Shown: positions 13,901-28,900 of the stretch, piece by piece
Layout: each line of letters begins with the position of its first letter
Position numbering within the stretch: the first letter of the stretch is position 1
Assembly (NCBI GenBank): GCA_020055645.1
Contig: CM034547.1
Span: 32,618,909-32,682,908, forward strand
Reading direction: 5' to 3'
Origin: Tomocerus qinae
Lineage: Eukaryota; Arthropoda; Collembola; Entomobryomorpha; Tomoceridae
Length of the DNA: 64,000 bases
The notes under the pieces: generated by a model
What the model saw: only the letters and a program-made list of their open reading frames with translations
Database searches by the model: none
What the model was told of the DNA's origin: nothing
Translations under genes and position numbers: made by a program

Positions 13901-16900
13901 CCGACTTTTAAATGAATATTCTGAAATCTGAAACTTTAGAAATGATTGTTAGTTACAAATGAAATAATTATGATTTTATGTAGGGCGATCGTACAAAAAT
14001 ATCTTTTGGAAAAATCGCGTATTTGCTGTCAGGCAAAAAACGAAAGAAACTACCACGTATTCTACTACTTGTTGGCTGGTGCAAGCGACAATGAGAAAGA
14101 AGCACTCAATCTGCTTCCGCCACACAATTACCATTACCTCAATCAGGTCAGTTTCCAACTTCATTTACCTACTAGGTACATCTTCATACTAATGACTATG
14201 ACTGTATAGCTGTGAGTACTATGACAGTGGCATATGGAATAGTATCTTATATATTATAAATGGATAGCTTGTACTAATCATAATCTATTCTGTAATATTA
14301 CTGTTGTGCTATGAAGCACTTTGTCAATTTAGGTAACAATGAATACAGAAACAATTGCCGTACCACTTGGCATCTTTATGCGTATGCAGCATTCTATACG
14401 AAAGACAATGATCTGCACACTGCTTTTCTGAGATTACCTTTTCGTGTATTATGTGTGTATGCATATATGTCTGCCATTTCGTTACACTAGATTACTATTA
14501 TTTATTTTCCTGTCGTCTGCCAGTACTTCTTTTAAGGAGCATATAGGAGGATTCAATGCCATCGTTTAATTTATAATAGAGCTATTGTTCTGCTGACCTT
14601 ACGTGGGAAATTATATGTCATAGTAAGAAATAAGAAATGCTGTACCAAGCCTGCAGGCATTTTGCCATAGTAAAAACGAGTGCTTGTCTTGTAGGCTTTG
14701 TGGTATATGGTGTGGGTCATGGATTTATGTTTGTTTTCTTACATATTTGCACCCACACTATAAAAAATACAAATTGATCATTTGCAGGCGTGTAGGGGTA
14801 ATAGAGTCTGTGATTATTGGTATGACAGATTGAAATAGTTAAAGCTAGATTTTTTAAAGCCACAGATTAGTTCCTGCTGATTTGAACAAAGTAAATTAGT
14901 CAGCGCAGGTGCTCTTTCATTTTTATGGTCGGATGATTCTAAGAACAGTTACACTAATTGTTAGTAGAGACAAGCACTTCCATTTTGGAATACAGTTTTA
15001 AAATAACTCCACTTGTTTCTACTCCCTCTCTTAAGTATGTTCAATTATTTGTATCTGTAAACAAACGTCCATAATAAGTTGATAAATGTTATGTTTGATG
15101 TGTATTGATGTAAAGTGTGATTCAATTTTACAGAGCGGTTGCTATCATTTGGAAGGAGTTGACGAAAGTTATGAATTTTCTCGACTGAAACAATCTATGG
15201 AAATGGTTGGATTTGGTGCTCATAAACAGCGAAAATTATTTAGCGTATTATCTGCGGTGCTTTTGTTGGGTGAGTAAAATCTTTCGTTGGAGAGTGAGAG
15301 AACCATAGCTATGTTCACCTTTTAAAGCTTTGTATTAAAATAGCCTGAAGTAACTAATGGGCACTTAGGCAGGTAAATATCAAAGAACCCAAAGGTTACT
15401 TCTGCGCCAAAGACCGAATTGGATATGATATAATCAGTGTACCTAACATTTTAGTGTGCAGTTAAGAGACACTGAGACACTATACTTACTACATATACTA
15501 CTAATATGGTTAGATTCACGTTAGATTAGATCGTATTTATACCACTATATTTTGATTTAAAATGTATCAAAAGTGTATAGACAAATATATACTTTTCCTT
15601 GAGTGGCCATAGCTCTCTTAAACCCTTTTGATGATGACGAATTTCTATTAAGAATATAATCTTTAAGGAAAATTAATATTGCGACTGCCACCAAATTGTA
15701 TTTTCACGATTGTTAATGTCTCTTAAAAGTCTTTTGTATAGCAATAAATATGAAATATCTTGCGAATTAAATTTAAGGTGCTGTGTAGTTGTCTTGAATG
15801 GGACAAATTGTAGTATACTATCAGTACAGAGATCCTATTTGCGCTATGTAGAAAAATCACTAGAAGACGCAAGACGGTGATAAATTATAATATATATGAT
15901 TTACTACTAATAAATGATCTCCTTAATTTCATTACACAAAGTGATGTCCTCGTAAAATTATCTGTAATGCTACAATGAATACAAGCTCCGTTATTTTGTT
16001 ATTCAGTGCTTCCTATTCGGCTATTCCTGATATCCTCTACTATGTTTTACAAATCAAGTTTGTGCCTATGTTGCCAATGAGTTAGAGTTATGGGTCGGAT
16101 ATTTTACCAACATTTGTTTGAAAATTTAGGCAATGTGGAGTTTTTGCCGAAAAAGTCGTCCTATCATCATGATGAGTCAGTTCTGGTCAAGAATCCGGAG
16201 GTGGTCCGTCAGATTTCCTCCTTATTGCGTGTAACGGAAGAAACCCTGTTGGCTGCGTTGACATCTAAGAGGGCACGTGTTTCAGGAGAAATGCTAGTCA
16301 TCAATTACCGTATGCCTGAGGTGATAATCAATCTTTGATGCTTTTTTCATTTTTCATTAGTACTTTAAGTACTTGTTGCTGTTATGGGCAAGTCACACTT
16401 GACAGCTTTTCACATTAACTCTATGTTGGCCAACTCCCTGTTTAATTGCTTTAAAACTGTCCCTGGCTCACCTCATCATAAGGGAACCGTTATATACTGT
16501 GTATACCCCCACATTTAATTCGTTCACAGTTTTTTCTTAAAAAGTTAGTGTGGATGTGAGGGTGAGTCGGCAAGAGTATCGTTAAACAAGAACGCAATTG
16601 ATTTATTGAACTTAAAAGGTTCAAATGGTTTGTTCTACAGCTGTGTTAGTTCTGTACTCTAATAATGTAAACTTACACTGTTACATTCATCAGTTTATCG
16701 TAGTATATCCGTAGTAGAGTTAGGTGCAAGGAAAGATCTTTTAATGATGTTTGTTTAATAGTAAAGAAAGTAATAGGGAAGATGGAAGTGAGCATGAAGA
16801 TGTATCATACTGTGCCAAAATTCTTCATGGTTAAAGAGATACGGGCAATGCTGAAAATGACCTGCCCTGCAATACTTAAATGTAACAGCCAAATTAAAAA

Positions 16901-19900
16901 TCACAATTCTCATAAACGAGGTTCGCAGTTTTCACGAGTGATAGTGATAGTGGAAGGGAGAATAGAGCTCTATTAATAACTTTGAGAGCTTGGAAGGAGC
17001 AGTAAAGCGGTGTAATAACAAGTTAATAACGTAGGTTGTAAAAGTTGCTGTTGTACAAGGGCCTGAAGGTGTTCTCAAGTTCTCAAGTTGTCGTATCATT
17101 TATTTTGACATGATATAAATACCACCATAGCAGAGAACACATGAGTCAAACAGACACTACCAAGGAAGTCACTCTGCTTTATCGTCTTGTATTTGGGGTA
17201 TTTTTAGCATTTCCATAGATAGTCTGCGGTTTTGTAATGCTGTTCCTGCAAATTGAAAGACTACATTACGCAGTAAAAGTGACAGTTTTTAGGATACCTC
17301 ATTATATAGAAGATATCTACTTTCCAATTTTATTTTAAGAAGCATTTAATAGTTATCTGTTAATGGCTCTGACTGTCTGCTTCTGCTCGCTCCTCTCCTC
17401 TCTACTGCCCTGTCGTAAAGCCAAAGTGTATTTGTGCTATAAAATTATTTTGGAAGCTCAACATGATATTTAGCAAGGGAAAATACAATGCAAAAATCAT
17501 ATGTATCTTTTAGCAGTAGGTATTGTACATGAAGAATCACGAGCTAGAGGCGTACGTAAGACAGCGTGATAGCAATGTGATCTAAATATTGAGGTAGAAA
17601 CAGTGACAATTTAAAGTCTGTCTGCAGTCTTGCTGTTATAGTACTTCATCTACATCAACATCATGAATTTCAAGCAGAGAAGAGTTTATTTTCTTTAGCA
17701 AGCTATGTACATACGTAACTAGTTGCTTTAATTTTATGCTCTACTTATTTGTTATTGCATCGGAGTTTATTTGTTCTTGAAAGTCATGATGAAGATAATG
17801 ACAGGCTGTAAGCATGGCATGTAGTGTATAGCCTTTAAAAAACATAGATGCCAACACGAGATGTTTAAATTCCTTTGTTTATTACTGTTCTGTCTTTTTA
17901 TGCTAAATTATTGTTTATTCGAACATAATAAATGCTCTTCTACTTCACATGCTTTATAAACTTCCTCGTGTCCCTTAAATTAAATTAGAATAAGCTCATG
18001 CATTGTGATTTTATGTAGCCTACGGAGCCACAATTGTCGTCAACACCTGTTCCCCGATTGAAAAGTCTGACTGCATTCTGATATGTTTTTATTTTCATTG
18101 TCTATACAGGCAATTGCTGCCCGGGACGCCATGGCGAAATGCCTCTATGGAGCACTGTTTGACTGGATTGTCCTCCAGGTTAACCATGCTTTACTGAGTA
18201 AAAAAGACTTAAGTGGTTCTGAATATCTTGGAAAATCTATTGGGGTTCTCGATATATTTGGATTTGAAGATTTTGACCACTGTAATAGGTAGGATTTATA
18301 TATACTACGCTAATATCTTTGCAAACACGTTTTGTTTTACCTCACACAAACGTAATTAAAACATTGACACATCATTTGGGTAATTTTAGCTTTGAGCAAT
18401 TTTGCATAAATTATGCAAACGAGCATTTGCAACACTACTTCAATCAACATGTGTTCAAATACGAACAAGAAGAGTACAAGAAAGAAGGAATTCGATGGAC
18501 TAATATTGGATTCATGGATAATACTCCTTGTCTCAATTTAATTGAGGCAAAGCCTAATGGTCTTATTTGCATAGCAGATGATCAGTGCAAGTAAGTTCTT
18601 AAATACCTACTTGATATGTATGCTAAAATAGCTCGGTGTTTACTTTGCCAAATGTTCTATTTCTGTTTATAAGTAGTGTGAGTATTAATGAAGTAGGTAG
18701 TTTTAATGCACGTATAAACAGTTAGTTATTCTACTCTCTGTAATTGTAGATTACAGTGTGATTTATAGTAGAACATAAGGCAAAAAATTAGCGTTTTTAT
18801 TCTGACAGATAATGTACGTTGCATGATTTCTATTTGTCCCAATGCTTTGTTTGGAATATGTTCATCTTTTCGTGCATGTAATACGCCTACCTGAGATAAA
18901 CTGTAAAAGCGAAAGAGCATTGCTCAGAAGATTGTAATGATACGCTATGTAGATAGATATAGCATTTGCTATCGTCAGGAATGCCAGATTAGAGCTCTTA
19001 GAATGTAGGTAAGTCTCTATTGATTTTTGGATGACATGGATGCTTTGATATGTGTTGTAGCTTTCCTGGTGCCACCAACGAGACTCTTCTCCAGAAGTTT
19101 AATTCAGTACACAAAGACCATAAATTTTACCGAGTACCGCAACCGAGAGAAGCAGCTTTCATCGTTCGACATTATGCGGGCGAAGTCAAATATCAAGTAA
19201 ACAATTTGTCTCATTTATTCCTTAAAATGGACTAGAGGGTTTTCAGTCATGATGATATGAGTTTATTTAAGACTTTATGTTTAAATGAATGGCTTGATTT
19301 TTATTTGCTCTCATCTGTCAATTTAAGGTAATGGAATTTCGGGAGAAAAATATGGATCTAATGCGTCATGACATCGTCAGTGTTCTCAAGAATAGCAGTT
19401 TAGCTTTTGTACGAGAACTTGTTGGGATTGATCCTGTTGCTGTTTTTAGATGGGCCATTCTTAGGGCATTTTTCAGAGCATTCTTCGCATTTAGTGAAGC
19501 TGGACATCGTCGTCGTATTGCCAAATGTCAGTTCTCATAAAGATTTTGCGTATTATTGTTTTTTGTATTCATTTTTATACTTAGTAATAGAGTATTATAA
19601 TATTTTACATGCATACTTTTAATTTTTTAGCAAAAAGTTCACTGAGTCGAGCGTTTTCCAGTCCTGGAAGGCGTCGGTCTTCAGGAAACGATCATTTAGT
19701 CAGGTAAGCTAGCAAAATTAGAATGGAATTATCTTGTATAAATGCCTTAAAGCTATAAACCTATGTAAATGTATCTCTGTAATAACACTACCTATACCAA
19801 CAAGCGCTCTAACTCACATACAATTTACTTAACACGACTGTTGATAGACAGTTTATTTCTTCATCTTCATGATCTTGAATCTTTCTGCCTACTCACAATT

Positions 19901-22900
19901 ACAATATTGGTTTAGCTCGAACTACAAACAAACCTATTGAGAAGCTGCTATCTCTATGATCTGTTATAATTGACACAACTTAGCCCTAATTGCAGAAAGA
20001 TGTAAATAGAATTAGAACCATCTGATGTTTAAATACACTGTTTTTAATGCAATTTTTAACGTGTCAAATACACAGCCTGCTTTCCAAGTGTTTTCTGCTA
20101 TTTGTGTTGTAAATTTAACGTTATCGTTATCTATCATGTATTAACTGCACATAAATACCTCTCTGATTTATAGAAAGCCGTCTTATTTTTCTACCTTCAG
20201 GTAAAACGGTGCTGTTCAGATAAGATTTTTTTCTTTTCTGAGTTTAAGACAGCCGGTAAAAGTGATGACAAACACTTGAGTAGAACAAGTACCAGTACAT
20301 TAATTAAAGTACGTGATTACTATTACTCCGTAGATATAGTAAGAAGGCATATATCTCAACCTTCAGCGTTGTCAGTCGGCCGTCGAAGGAGTTTTAATTT
20401 TGATCTAGTTGATGTATACTTACTTTACAAAGAACAGAACTTTTGCAAAGTCTGTGATTCTATTTGTCATAGTTAAATAACCTACTCTTAAAGAAATCAC
20501 ATTGTGATTACATTTTGTGTATTTTATATTCCGACTTTGTAGCCTGCTTGTGACTATCTCTTCAGTAAATTTGCGTATAAATCGGATAGCGTAAGTCATC
20601 TTGTCTGTCTCTCTGTGTGTCGTCTGTCTAATCAATCATTGTTACACAATTACATAACATTGCCAAAATGCCTGTTACATTTTTTATTTAGTTGATAATA
20701 GATGTTTAATACCGTTCTTTGCTACTCTTAATGCACATTCTGAATGTTAACCTTAACTTAGTTTATAGTTAATGCACCTTTATTTGTTATTTTCTTGTTT
20801 ATTTTCTTATTTTTAATACATGTATGGCTTGACAGTGATGCTGAAATGTTGGATGACTCACGTTTGCACTCGCACTCACATTTACCTTTAACTCGAACTG
20901 ACTATGAAGGAATGAAGTACAAACCCGTGAGAAGAGCACAGCAAAGACCTCATAGTTACTACACTCAGCGCCCTTACCCCTCTTTAAATTTGACTGCTTC
21001 ACATTATGAGCCTGATGCACTGCTATCCTTACAATCCATGACATCCATACCAAACGGAAATGGAGATGCTCGTAATGGACATAGTCACTGTGTTAACTGC
21101 TGCACTAGAAATTCTCAATGCTCTCTACATTCAGGCTCATGTTGTTGCTGTCCTGGCCAACATGATTTTAATGACTACAGCTACTACGTGTATGTTGCTT
21201 TCAATGACTGCAATTTATTTTATACTTTATTCTGTCTTTAAAACCTTTTTGTTGTTGCTAGTTTACTTAGTGGCTCAGTGTTTGTTGTGTCAGGTGTGTA
21301 TTTCGCTCTCTACTTCTATCAATCTATTAATAGCCTTATCAGAAAAACTTTGTACTACCAAAAGTATTATTATATTAGTTTATTAGATCTGTTTTGCCTT
21401 GATAAAGGTCTGGATAATTATGATTTCAGTTCTCTGCAAGCTATTGCTGTTAGTTTGAAACTGTACTTTATTTTAATGACTAATAGTAATGGCCATTTCC
21501 CTTGTTTAAATGACTTCGTCTCACGTTTTGTTTCTGATTAACTATTCTATCCAATTTACTTAAGCACAAATACATATCACTTTTTGATCCGAAATTTCTA
21601 TATTCTTATATTAATTTTTAAATGGTTATGGTAAATTATTTAAATGTACAAATTTTCGCATTGTACCTAAAAATTCATTATGAACTATGTTGCACGTTAA
21701 AGTCACAATTTGCAGAAGATATTGTTTTCACAGCTCTGCCATAATCGTCTAATGTAACAATTACATAGCTGATGAAGTAACTACTTAATTTCTTTCGTAA
21801 TTAGAGCATGTAGTAAGTCATAATTATTACGCTATGTGTTGTATATTTATGTGTACATTCCATCTTTTGTTAGACATTATTTTTTAGATGATTTATTCCG
21901 GTTTTCTTCCTCTAATGTTTGGGATTATTTATAAATATCTGTTGCCTTTGGGATTGTTTACTTTTACGCAAAATGCTATTCGGGGTTTTGTAATTTGAAG
22001 GTTACTGCGGAACGATTTGACATTTCGACAGTTAATTCGGATATGTAATTGTCGCTTTCACTTTTCTACCTTTAGGAAAAACAGATCGTTTCGCTCACAA
22101 CCGATTGTTACACGTGGAATGAAGAATTTGCAAAGTGTCAAAACATTAGCAAATCAAACAGCTGCAATGGGAGTTTCAAACAAAGGTTACAATCCCAGAA
22201 AACAGCCTATATCCGTACTTCAACAATTCCAGCAATCTCTTCATTCATTAATGGTCACCCTTAATCAAGCAAATCCCTTTTTCATCCGGTGTATAAAATC
22301 CAATTTCGAAAAGGTAAATGTCGTAAGAATATTTTGAAATTTAATTGTCAGATTTATTAAATTATATGGCTTTCTATTTCAGATACCGAATAAGTTCAAT
22401 GATGATTTAGTGCAAAGACAGTTGCGATACACAGGAATGCTGGAGACCGTAAGAATTAGACAAGCCGGTTACAATGTTCGTCTCACATTTGATGAATTCG
22501 TTCATATCTACCGTATTTTATTACCAAAAGGACTGGATAGGTAATTATTTGTACATATTATTTGGTAACTCGTAGTTGATTTTGACCCGTTTGTTATTTT
22601 CAATATTTTTGTTTTAATTTCAGTAATCGAACTGACGTTGAAGAGTTTTTGTCTTCACTTAGTCTGAATAGAGTGAATTATCAATTAGGAGACACAAAAG
22701 TCTTCTTGAGAGAATCCGAAAAGATAAAATTGGATTTCATTTTACATCAACAAATTATGGCCAGTATTGTCCGCATTCAAAGATGGTATCGCACAGTCCT
22801 TGAACGACGTAACTTCCTTCATCTTCAGGATGTAGTTATTAAGATTCAAGTAAGTGCAGCTGCAGTGCAGCTACTTTCTCATAAGCACTTTGCGTTAAAT

Positions 22901-25900
22901 GGAGTTGACTATATTTTAGCGTTATAAATTCTAGTTGTTCCGTTAATGTTTACCATTGCAATTAATATTTTGAATAATTAATGATAATATTTGATAAGCA
23001 ATTTATGATATTTACAGTCATACATCCGAATGTTTTTGGCACAGCGTCTCGTTACTAATATACGAATGAGAAGTTTAGCAGCCACGTACATCCAAAAGGT
23101 TTGGAGAGGCTACCAAGTAAGAAAATGGTATACCAACTTAAAAGAAAGTTGTGTTCAGTTCCAAGCTAAAGTTCGTGGTAACATGGTTAGACAACGTTAT
23201 CGTCAAATATTGGAACAACAGAGACGACTTTCCAAACAACGAGATGTAAGTTTATAAAAATGCCATGTCAAAAAACGTTAGAATTTTTTCTATGTAAAAA
23301 TGCTGTTGTTTTAATTTTGTAGAAGTTATAAATGATAAACATTAATATTTTAATGTAGAAACTTCAAACTGTGACCCGAGTGAAAGGTGATGGTGACTCG
23401 CATTCTGGCCAATCTACTGATGAAGCATTTTTATCAAAGGGTTCTAGCCAGGAAGAGTTGGACGAGAACAAATTAAACATTCCAGCAGACCTTGGCGAAT
23501 CGGATGAGTAATATTTCATTATTTTTTAAGCTATTTCCCTCCTTGGTAGATCAGCTCTGTTTAGAATATTTTCTTAAAAATACAGTACTTATCATAGGAG
23601 CAGCGGTGTGCATGAAGACAGTGAAACAGAATCTCTTCAGTCGGAACCTAGTGTACGGCACGGAACTGAACGCGTAGTACAAGCAGCACAACCTTTGCCA
23701 TCGTTAACGGATTCAATGCCTGCGCTCACCCTGGCTCTTACTTCAACCCCATTCACCCTTCAACAAATGTTTCGACAGCCGTCTCTCTCTGACAGCGGTC
23801 GTAGTTTGTCTCCATCGAATGCTAGTAAAAGAGAAAAAAGCCCTTCAGATTCTAAAGACAGGTTAGTAGCTTTCTATGATGAACACTTACCTATGTCAAA
23901 GCACATGTCCTAATAAGTTTAGCGAATATAATTGACGCTTAGTTAACATGGTGGTGCAGTTTTTTCCATTTAATTCCTGACCATTTGGTTTCCTTATATT
24001 GGCATTGAAAAAATTGGAAATGTGTTTATTTACAGTATGGTATTGGTATTAAGATATTGTCTTATTGAATCCCATCAAGAATTTATAACCCCTATCTGTG
24101 TTGATGTTTACTTGTGATAAGATAAATGGTGATGTCAATTGTAAATTTGTGTTGTTTACAGAAATGCTAGTCAACCACAATTTGCTTTAGTAAAAGAAAG
24201 ACCCGAGAAAAAGAAATTATCCCTGAAAAGCCGTAGAGAAAAGGCGACAGCCAAATTTGGCGAAGAAGATTTTATAAGATGTATGGAAGAGCTTGAAAAT
24301 GGTATTGAAATATTCCTCATATCGCTTATCGATTTACAACTTTACTATGTATAGCTAGCTTCGTGGTTTCTATTTTATTTATTTAATAATGAAAATGTAA
24401 CTATAGCGGATTTGAAACCTGAAGAGGAGTTGACGACAGGCAACAGTAATTCCAGTAAAAATCCATTCCACCGGGCTAAAAAGCACATAAAAACTTTAAT
24501 AAGTATGTTTATAAATCTTAGGAAGTTGGTCTAGGGATTTTTCGCTAAAATATATTTCTTAAATTATAGTTGGGAACAACGTGAAAACGAAACTAGAAAA
24601 GCATGAAGCAGTACTCCTCGACAGCGAGAGTGAAACTGAAGATACAGACACACTGACGTTAAATTCCAATAGCAATTCTTCGTCCACTCCGTCAGTCATT
24701 ACATTGGATTCCGTTGATAATCAAAGTCATAAGAATAAGAACAACGCTATTCGACACTCGCGACTTTCCTTAGAATCGAAATCTGGAGCTCCACCGTCTC
24801 CGAATGCAGCCAGCTCTCTGCATTTACGACAAACCAGATCTTTGCAATCAGTTCCAGTTCCCGAAGGGAACATTAGTGTTTTTTCTGAACAGAAGACAAC
24901 ATTCGAGGAGATACAAAGCGGTGATTATCATCAACAGAGATATCATCGGAAGGTGGTAAGAGAAGAGAATAGTTCAGGTGGGAGGTCTCGTTTGGATCGT
25001 CGAGAAGAGAGGAGACGTCTGATCGCTGAACGGGAGGCTACCCGGCTGAACAGCGGAAGTGTGAGCTTTGATCACGACTCGGGCGTTGCTTCTGTCTCTG
25101 AACGGAGGGAGAGTGAAGAGATGGTGGAGATAGAGGGAGAACTTCGACGAGGGAGTCGGGATAGCAATCAGAGCATCGGAAGTCCCAGTCAATCCAGTCA
25201 AGACAGTTTATTCGATATGAGGAGCTTACCTCATCTAAGTCAGAAAGGAGTGATAGGAAGGAAGAACGTGTCAAGCTCCAGTTCCCTGGCATTCTCCACA
25301 GGCTCCAGCCAATCTATTATGATGCAGATGCAACCCAAAAGGTAACTACAATTACTACTGTTTGTTTCCGTAAGTAGGTCGTAGCTTAATGCAGTAGGAG
25401 TTAGAAGATGGTGACGCAGAATTGCTGAAGCATCGTCTTTTATGATGTTTAAACAGCCTTGTTCAAATACAGCAGAGCAACTTTATTTCTATGTTGTTTG
25501 GATTGTTTCTTTAGACAGCAATTTTGTTTTAATGTGTTCTGGTTAGGGAATAGTTTAGCTATGGCCTCAGCTTATTTAAGCATCGCTAGACGTCTCAATG
25601 AGATTTATGACTTTGTTACTACATTATATTATTATTATTATTAGTTATATTCTTAAATTTAATCACGTTGTGTAGTGAAAGTACTAAAAATGTGAGATAA
25701 AGGCAGCAGAAAGGGGCAAAGGTTTACAAATTAGTATGTCATTTCCGTATTTACTGTACTATGTTACGTTTATTACTTGTAATAGTACATAAGCGAAGCG
25801 TCATGGTTCGTTGGTTCTGCAGATACTGATAACCCTTTTTATCAGTTTGACCTATTTATCTTTCATTCGACCCAAAAATAGATACAATTGCATTAATTTG

Positions 25901-28900
25901 ATTGTTTACTAATGAAATAGATGATTTTTCTACGACTTTAATGACTCACTTCTCATTTCTAAACCCTAATTACTGATATATTATATGCTGTAATGCCTAA
26001 ATATCATGTCATTGCATACCTAATGCTTACTCCATTCATTATGTGTGCTCTAATCACTCTCCAAAGTAGTAATGAGCGTTGAACGATTAGCATGAAGGTA
26101 CTATTCAGTAGTGTGTGCCGGAACAGGTTATTTATTCCTTGTATATTTGCATTCAAACATTGGTTTATTTGTACAAGTTATTGTCGTTGTTCAAAATTAA
26201 CAGGATTTTAATATGTATTCAGCTTTCGTTGAGATAAAAGGAACTTATTGTCATTTGATTTGTTGGAGTAGCCTTTAAATGTCGTTTGCTTGGTTTGCAG
26301 TGGCGTGTCAACATCCCACTCAGCTCTAGTCGAATCTACTCCAGTACGGACTTCCAAATACAGTGAAGAGAAACACATTAGTGGGAAAACGAATCGTACA
26401 AGTTCTGTGGCTGATATTGGAACAGGACGTGAAGTTCGTCGTACGAGATCTGTGTCGGAAACAAGAAAAACGACGAATGGTCGTAATTTAAGTGAGGATG
26501 CTTCTCCCTCTCCGTATGCCAGCACCGATTTCACTGCAGGAATATCTACCGAGGAAGTTTTCACTGTGGGGCCTCGTAAAACTGGATATCACATGCTAGA
26601 TAAAATCACCAAGTTTCATCGAGGGGACGTCTGTTCTGGTTGTCGGAAAAATATGCACGTCTTATTCGCACCTGGATACAAGTGTTACTCCTGCAAATTG
26701 TATTTTCATTCCAAATGTGTTCAAAATGGAGTTGTTTATGATTGTTTATGCGAGAATCAAATCAATAATTTCGAAACAAGTGCAAGCACTGCGGATTGCT
26801 CAGTAGGGAGCAAAACTAGCACCAACACAATGGGTCGGAGAAAAGTGAGAAAGCAAACCAAGACACAGACAGACATGAGTAAACCTGGAAAGTTCAGCTT
26901 GACTGGAACGTCTGAGTTTACCGACCGCACAGATCAAATTATTTCAGGAGTTCGAGAATTACAATTAATGCAAGAATTTATTTCTAAAAAGGTTCGTTAC
27001 CATTTGAATCGAGTTGTGACAGTGTTCTTATGCTTCTCTTCTGCAGTGCAGTAGTCGTCGTAAAAATATTATTTATTGATGGTGTTTGTTTTGTTGCAGA
27101 TATATCAAGTAAGAAATAAAGAAGGAGAAAAGGAAAATGCTGTTGATCGTGTGTTTACTCAGGCACTACGTGAATTCAAAGAAAGTCTCGTTTCGACATT
27201 TAGTGTAGCGAGTAAACAAGGGGGAACCATGCCTCTGAATATCAAATACAAAGACCTTATAGCTAATTTTGCGAATATCATGGAGACAGTTTGTAAGCAT
27301 GAAGGGACAGGAAATGATTTTCCGACTACAATGGGGGTAAATGCCTTTCGAGGTTTCCTTAATGAATTCATGAATTCTCATCGCGTCGAAGAGAAACCGA
27401 AATTGGCTAAAACAAGAAAAGAAAGAAGAAAGGAAAAGGGCAGTAAACGTCAAAAGGTAGAAGAAACAATTAGTCACTTGGGTCATTGCTTCGTGTCAAT
27501 GGTCATTAACATTCCAACTGCCTGCGAAATTTGCTCCTCGTTTATAATGTGGCCATTGGAAAGAGGAGTCGTTTGTCAAAGTATGTGATATTAGATTCTT
27601 GTTATGTACATTATTGAATCGTTCAGTTTGTTTACTAATGATAAATGATAATTACATTGGTTTGTTTGTGTTTTGATAACAGAGTGCAAATTAGCTTGTC
27701 ACAAAAAATGTCACCTGAAAATACTAAGTGAATGCAATGAGGGGCAAGGCAGAAATAACAGTACGAGTGGATCGGATTCTGGAATTTTTGGGGCTCCAAT
27801 TACATCGTTAGTTCCTGAAAATGGTACTGTACCTGTCGTTGTTGACCATCTAATCACTGCCATTGAATTCTATGGTTTGCGCCAAGAAGGACTATATCGC
27901 AAATCAGGTAAGCATGTTAATATCAATGGGATTCAATTGTGAGCTTTAACTATGCACAATCCCACTCTGTATCTACATTGTATTATTTGTGACAGGGGTG
28001 AGTTCCAGAGTTCGGGAATTAAAGCAAGACATCGAAGAAGGTACCAAAGAAATCGATTGGGAAATTTATCCCGTGCACGTACTAACGTCAGTACTAAAGT
28101 CATTTTTCCGAGAACTGCCTGAACCTCTACTGACGTTTGAATTGTATGATGAATACCTGCGGGCTGCAGATTTGTCCCAAGCAGAAGATAGAATTCATAC
28201 AATATTTTCTATTTTGAAAAAACTGCCTAAGCCCAATTATGATCTCATGGAACGTCTCGTCTTTCATCTTGTCAGGTAGATTTACATTTCATCTGAGATT
28301 ACTCGTATATTGTGTAATATTGGTTTGTGTTAATTGAAAATTATAATTTTAGGGTGGCTCTTTACGAAGAAAAGAATCGAATGAATGCAAATTCTTTGGC
28401 AATCGTTTTTGCACCTTGTATCTTGAGAACTAACAAAACGAGACAAGTACAAGAATCTCTTAGTGATATAGGTCGACAAACCTTATGCATCGAGACAATT
28501 ATTTCAGAACAACTGAAAAAGGTTAAAGAAACTTTAAATAACATTGAATCAGTTGATTCTGCAGCGCATTCCTTCTCGGTTAGACTGAACTCCATTAGAA
28601 GTTCCAAGGTAAGTGTTTCATCCTTACTTCATCGTTTCCATGATTGTACCAAAATAGTGTATTAATTATTTATTTCGTCCTCGATAATCTTTGTGGTATT
28701 AGATGAAATCCCCACCAGATCGTAAGAAAATATCGTCTGGAAGTACCGGTTCTTTGAGTGATTTTGCCGAAAACAAATCAAATAATGATTCCACTACGCC
28801 TGAAGAGTCTATGAGTGCAGAAGAGGAAGAAGAATATCTCACCAGACACATTCAACACTTACAAGATGTAAATTTAATACTTAGTAATCATGATCACTAA

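Noticed and set aside
21188-21193. Donor GTGTAT at 21188 for the loop-2 exon
   Set aside because: It leaves phase 0, which does not match the acceptor at 22075. The donor two bases on (GTATGT at 21190) has a better consensus and fits the phase.
21271-21293. Possible 23-nt microexon between the loop-2 exon and exon 12
   Set aside because: It would be needed only if the loop-2 exon ended in phase 0. With the donor at 21190 no extra exon is required.
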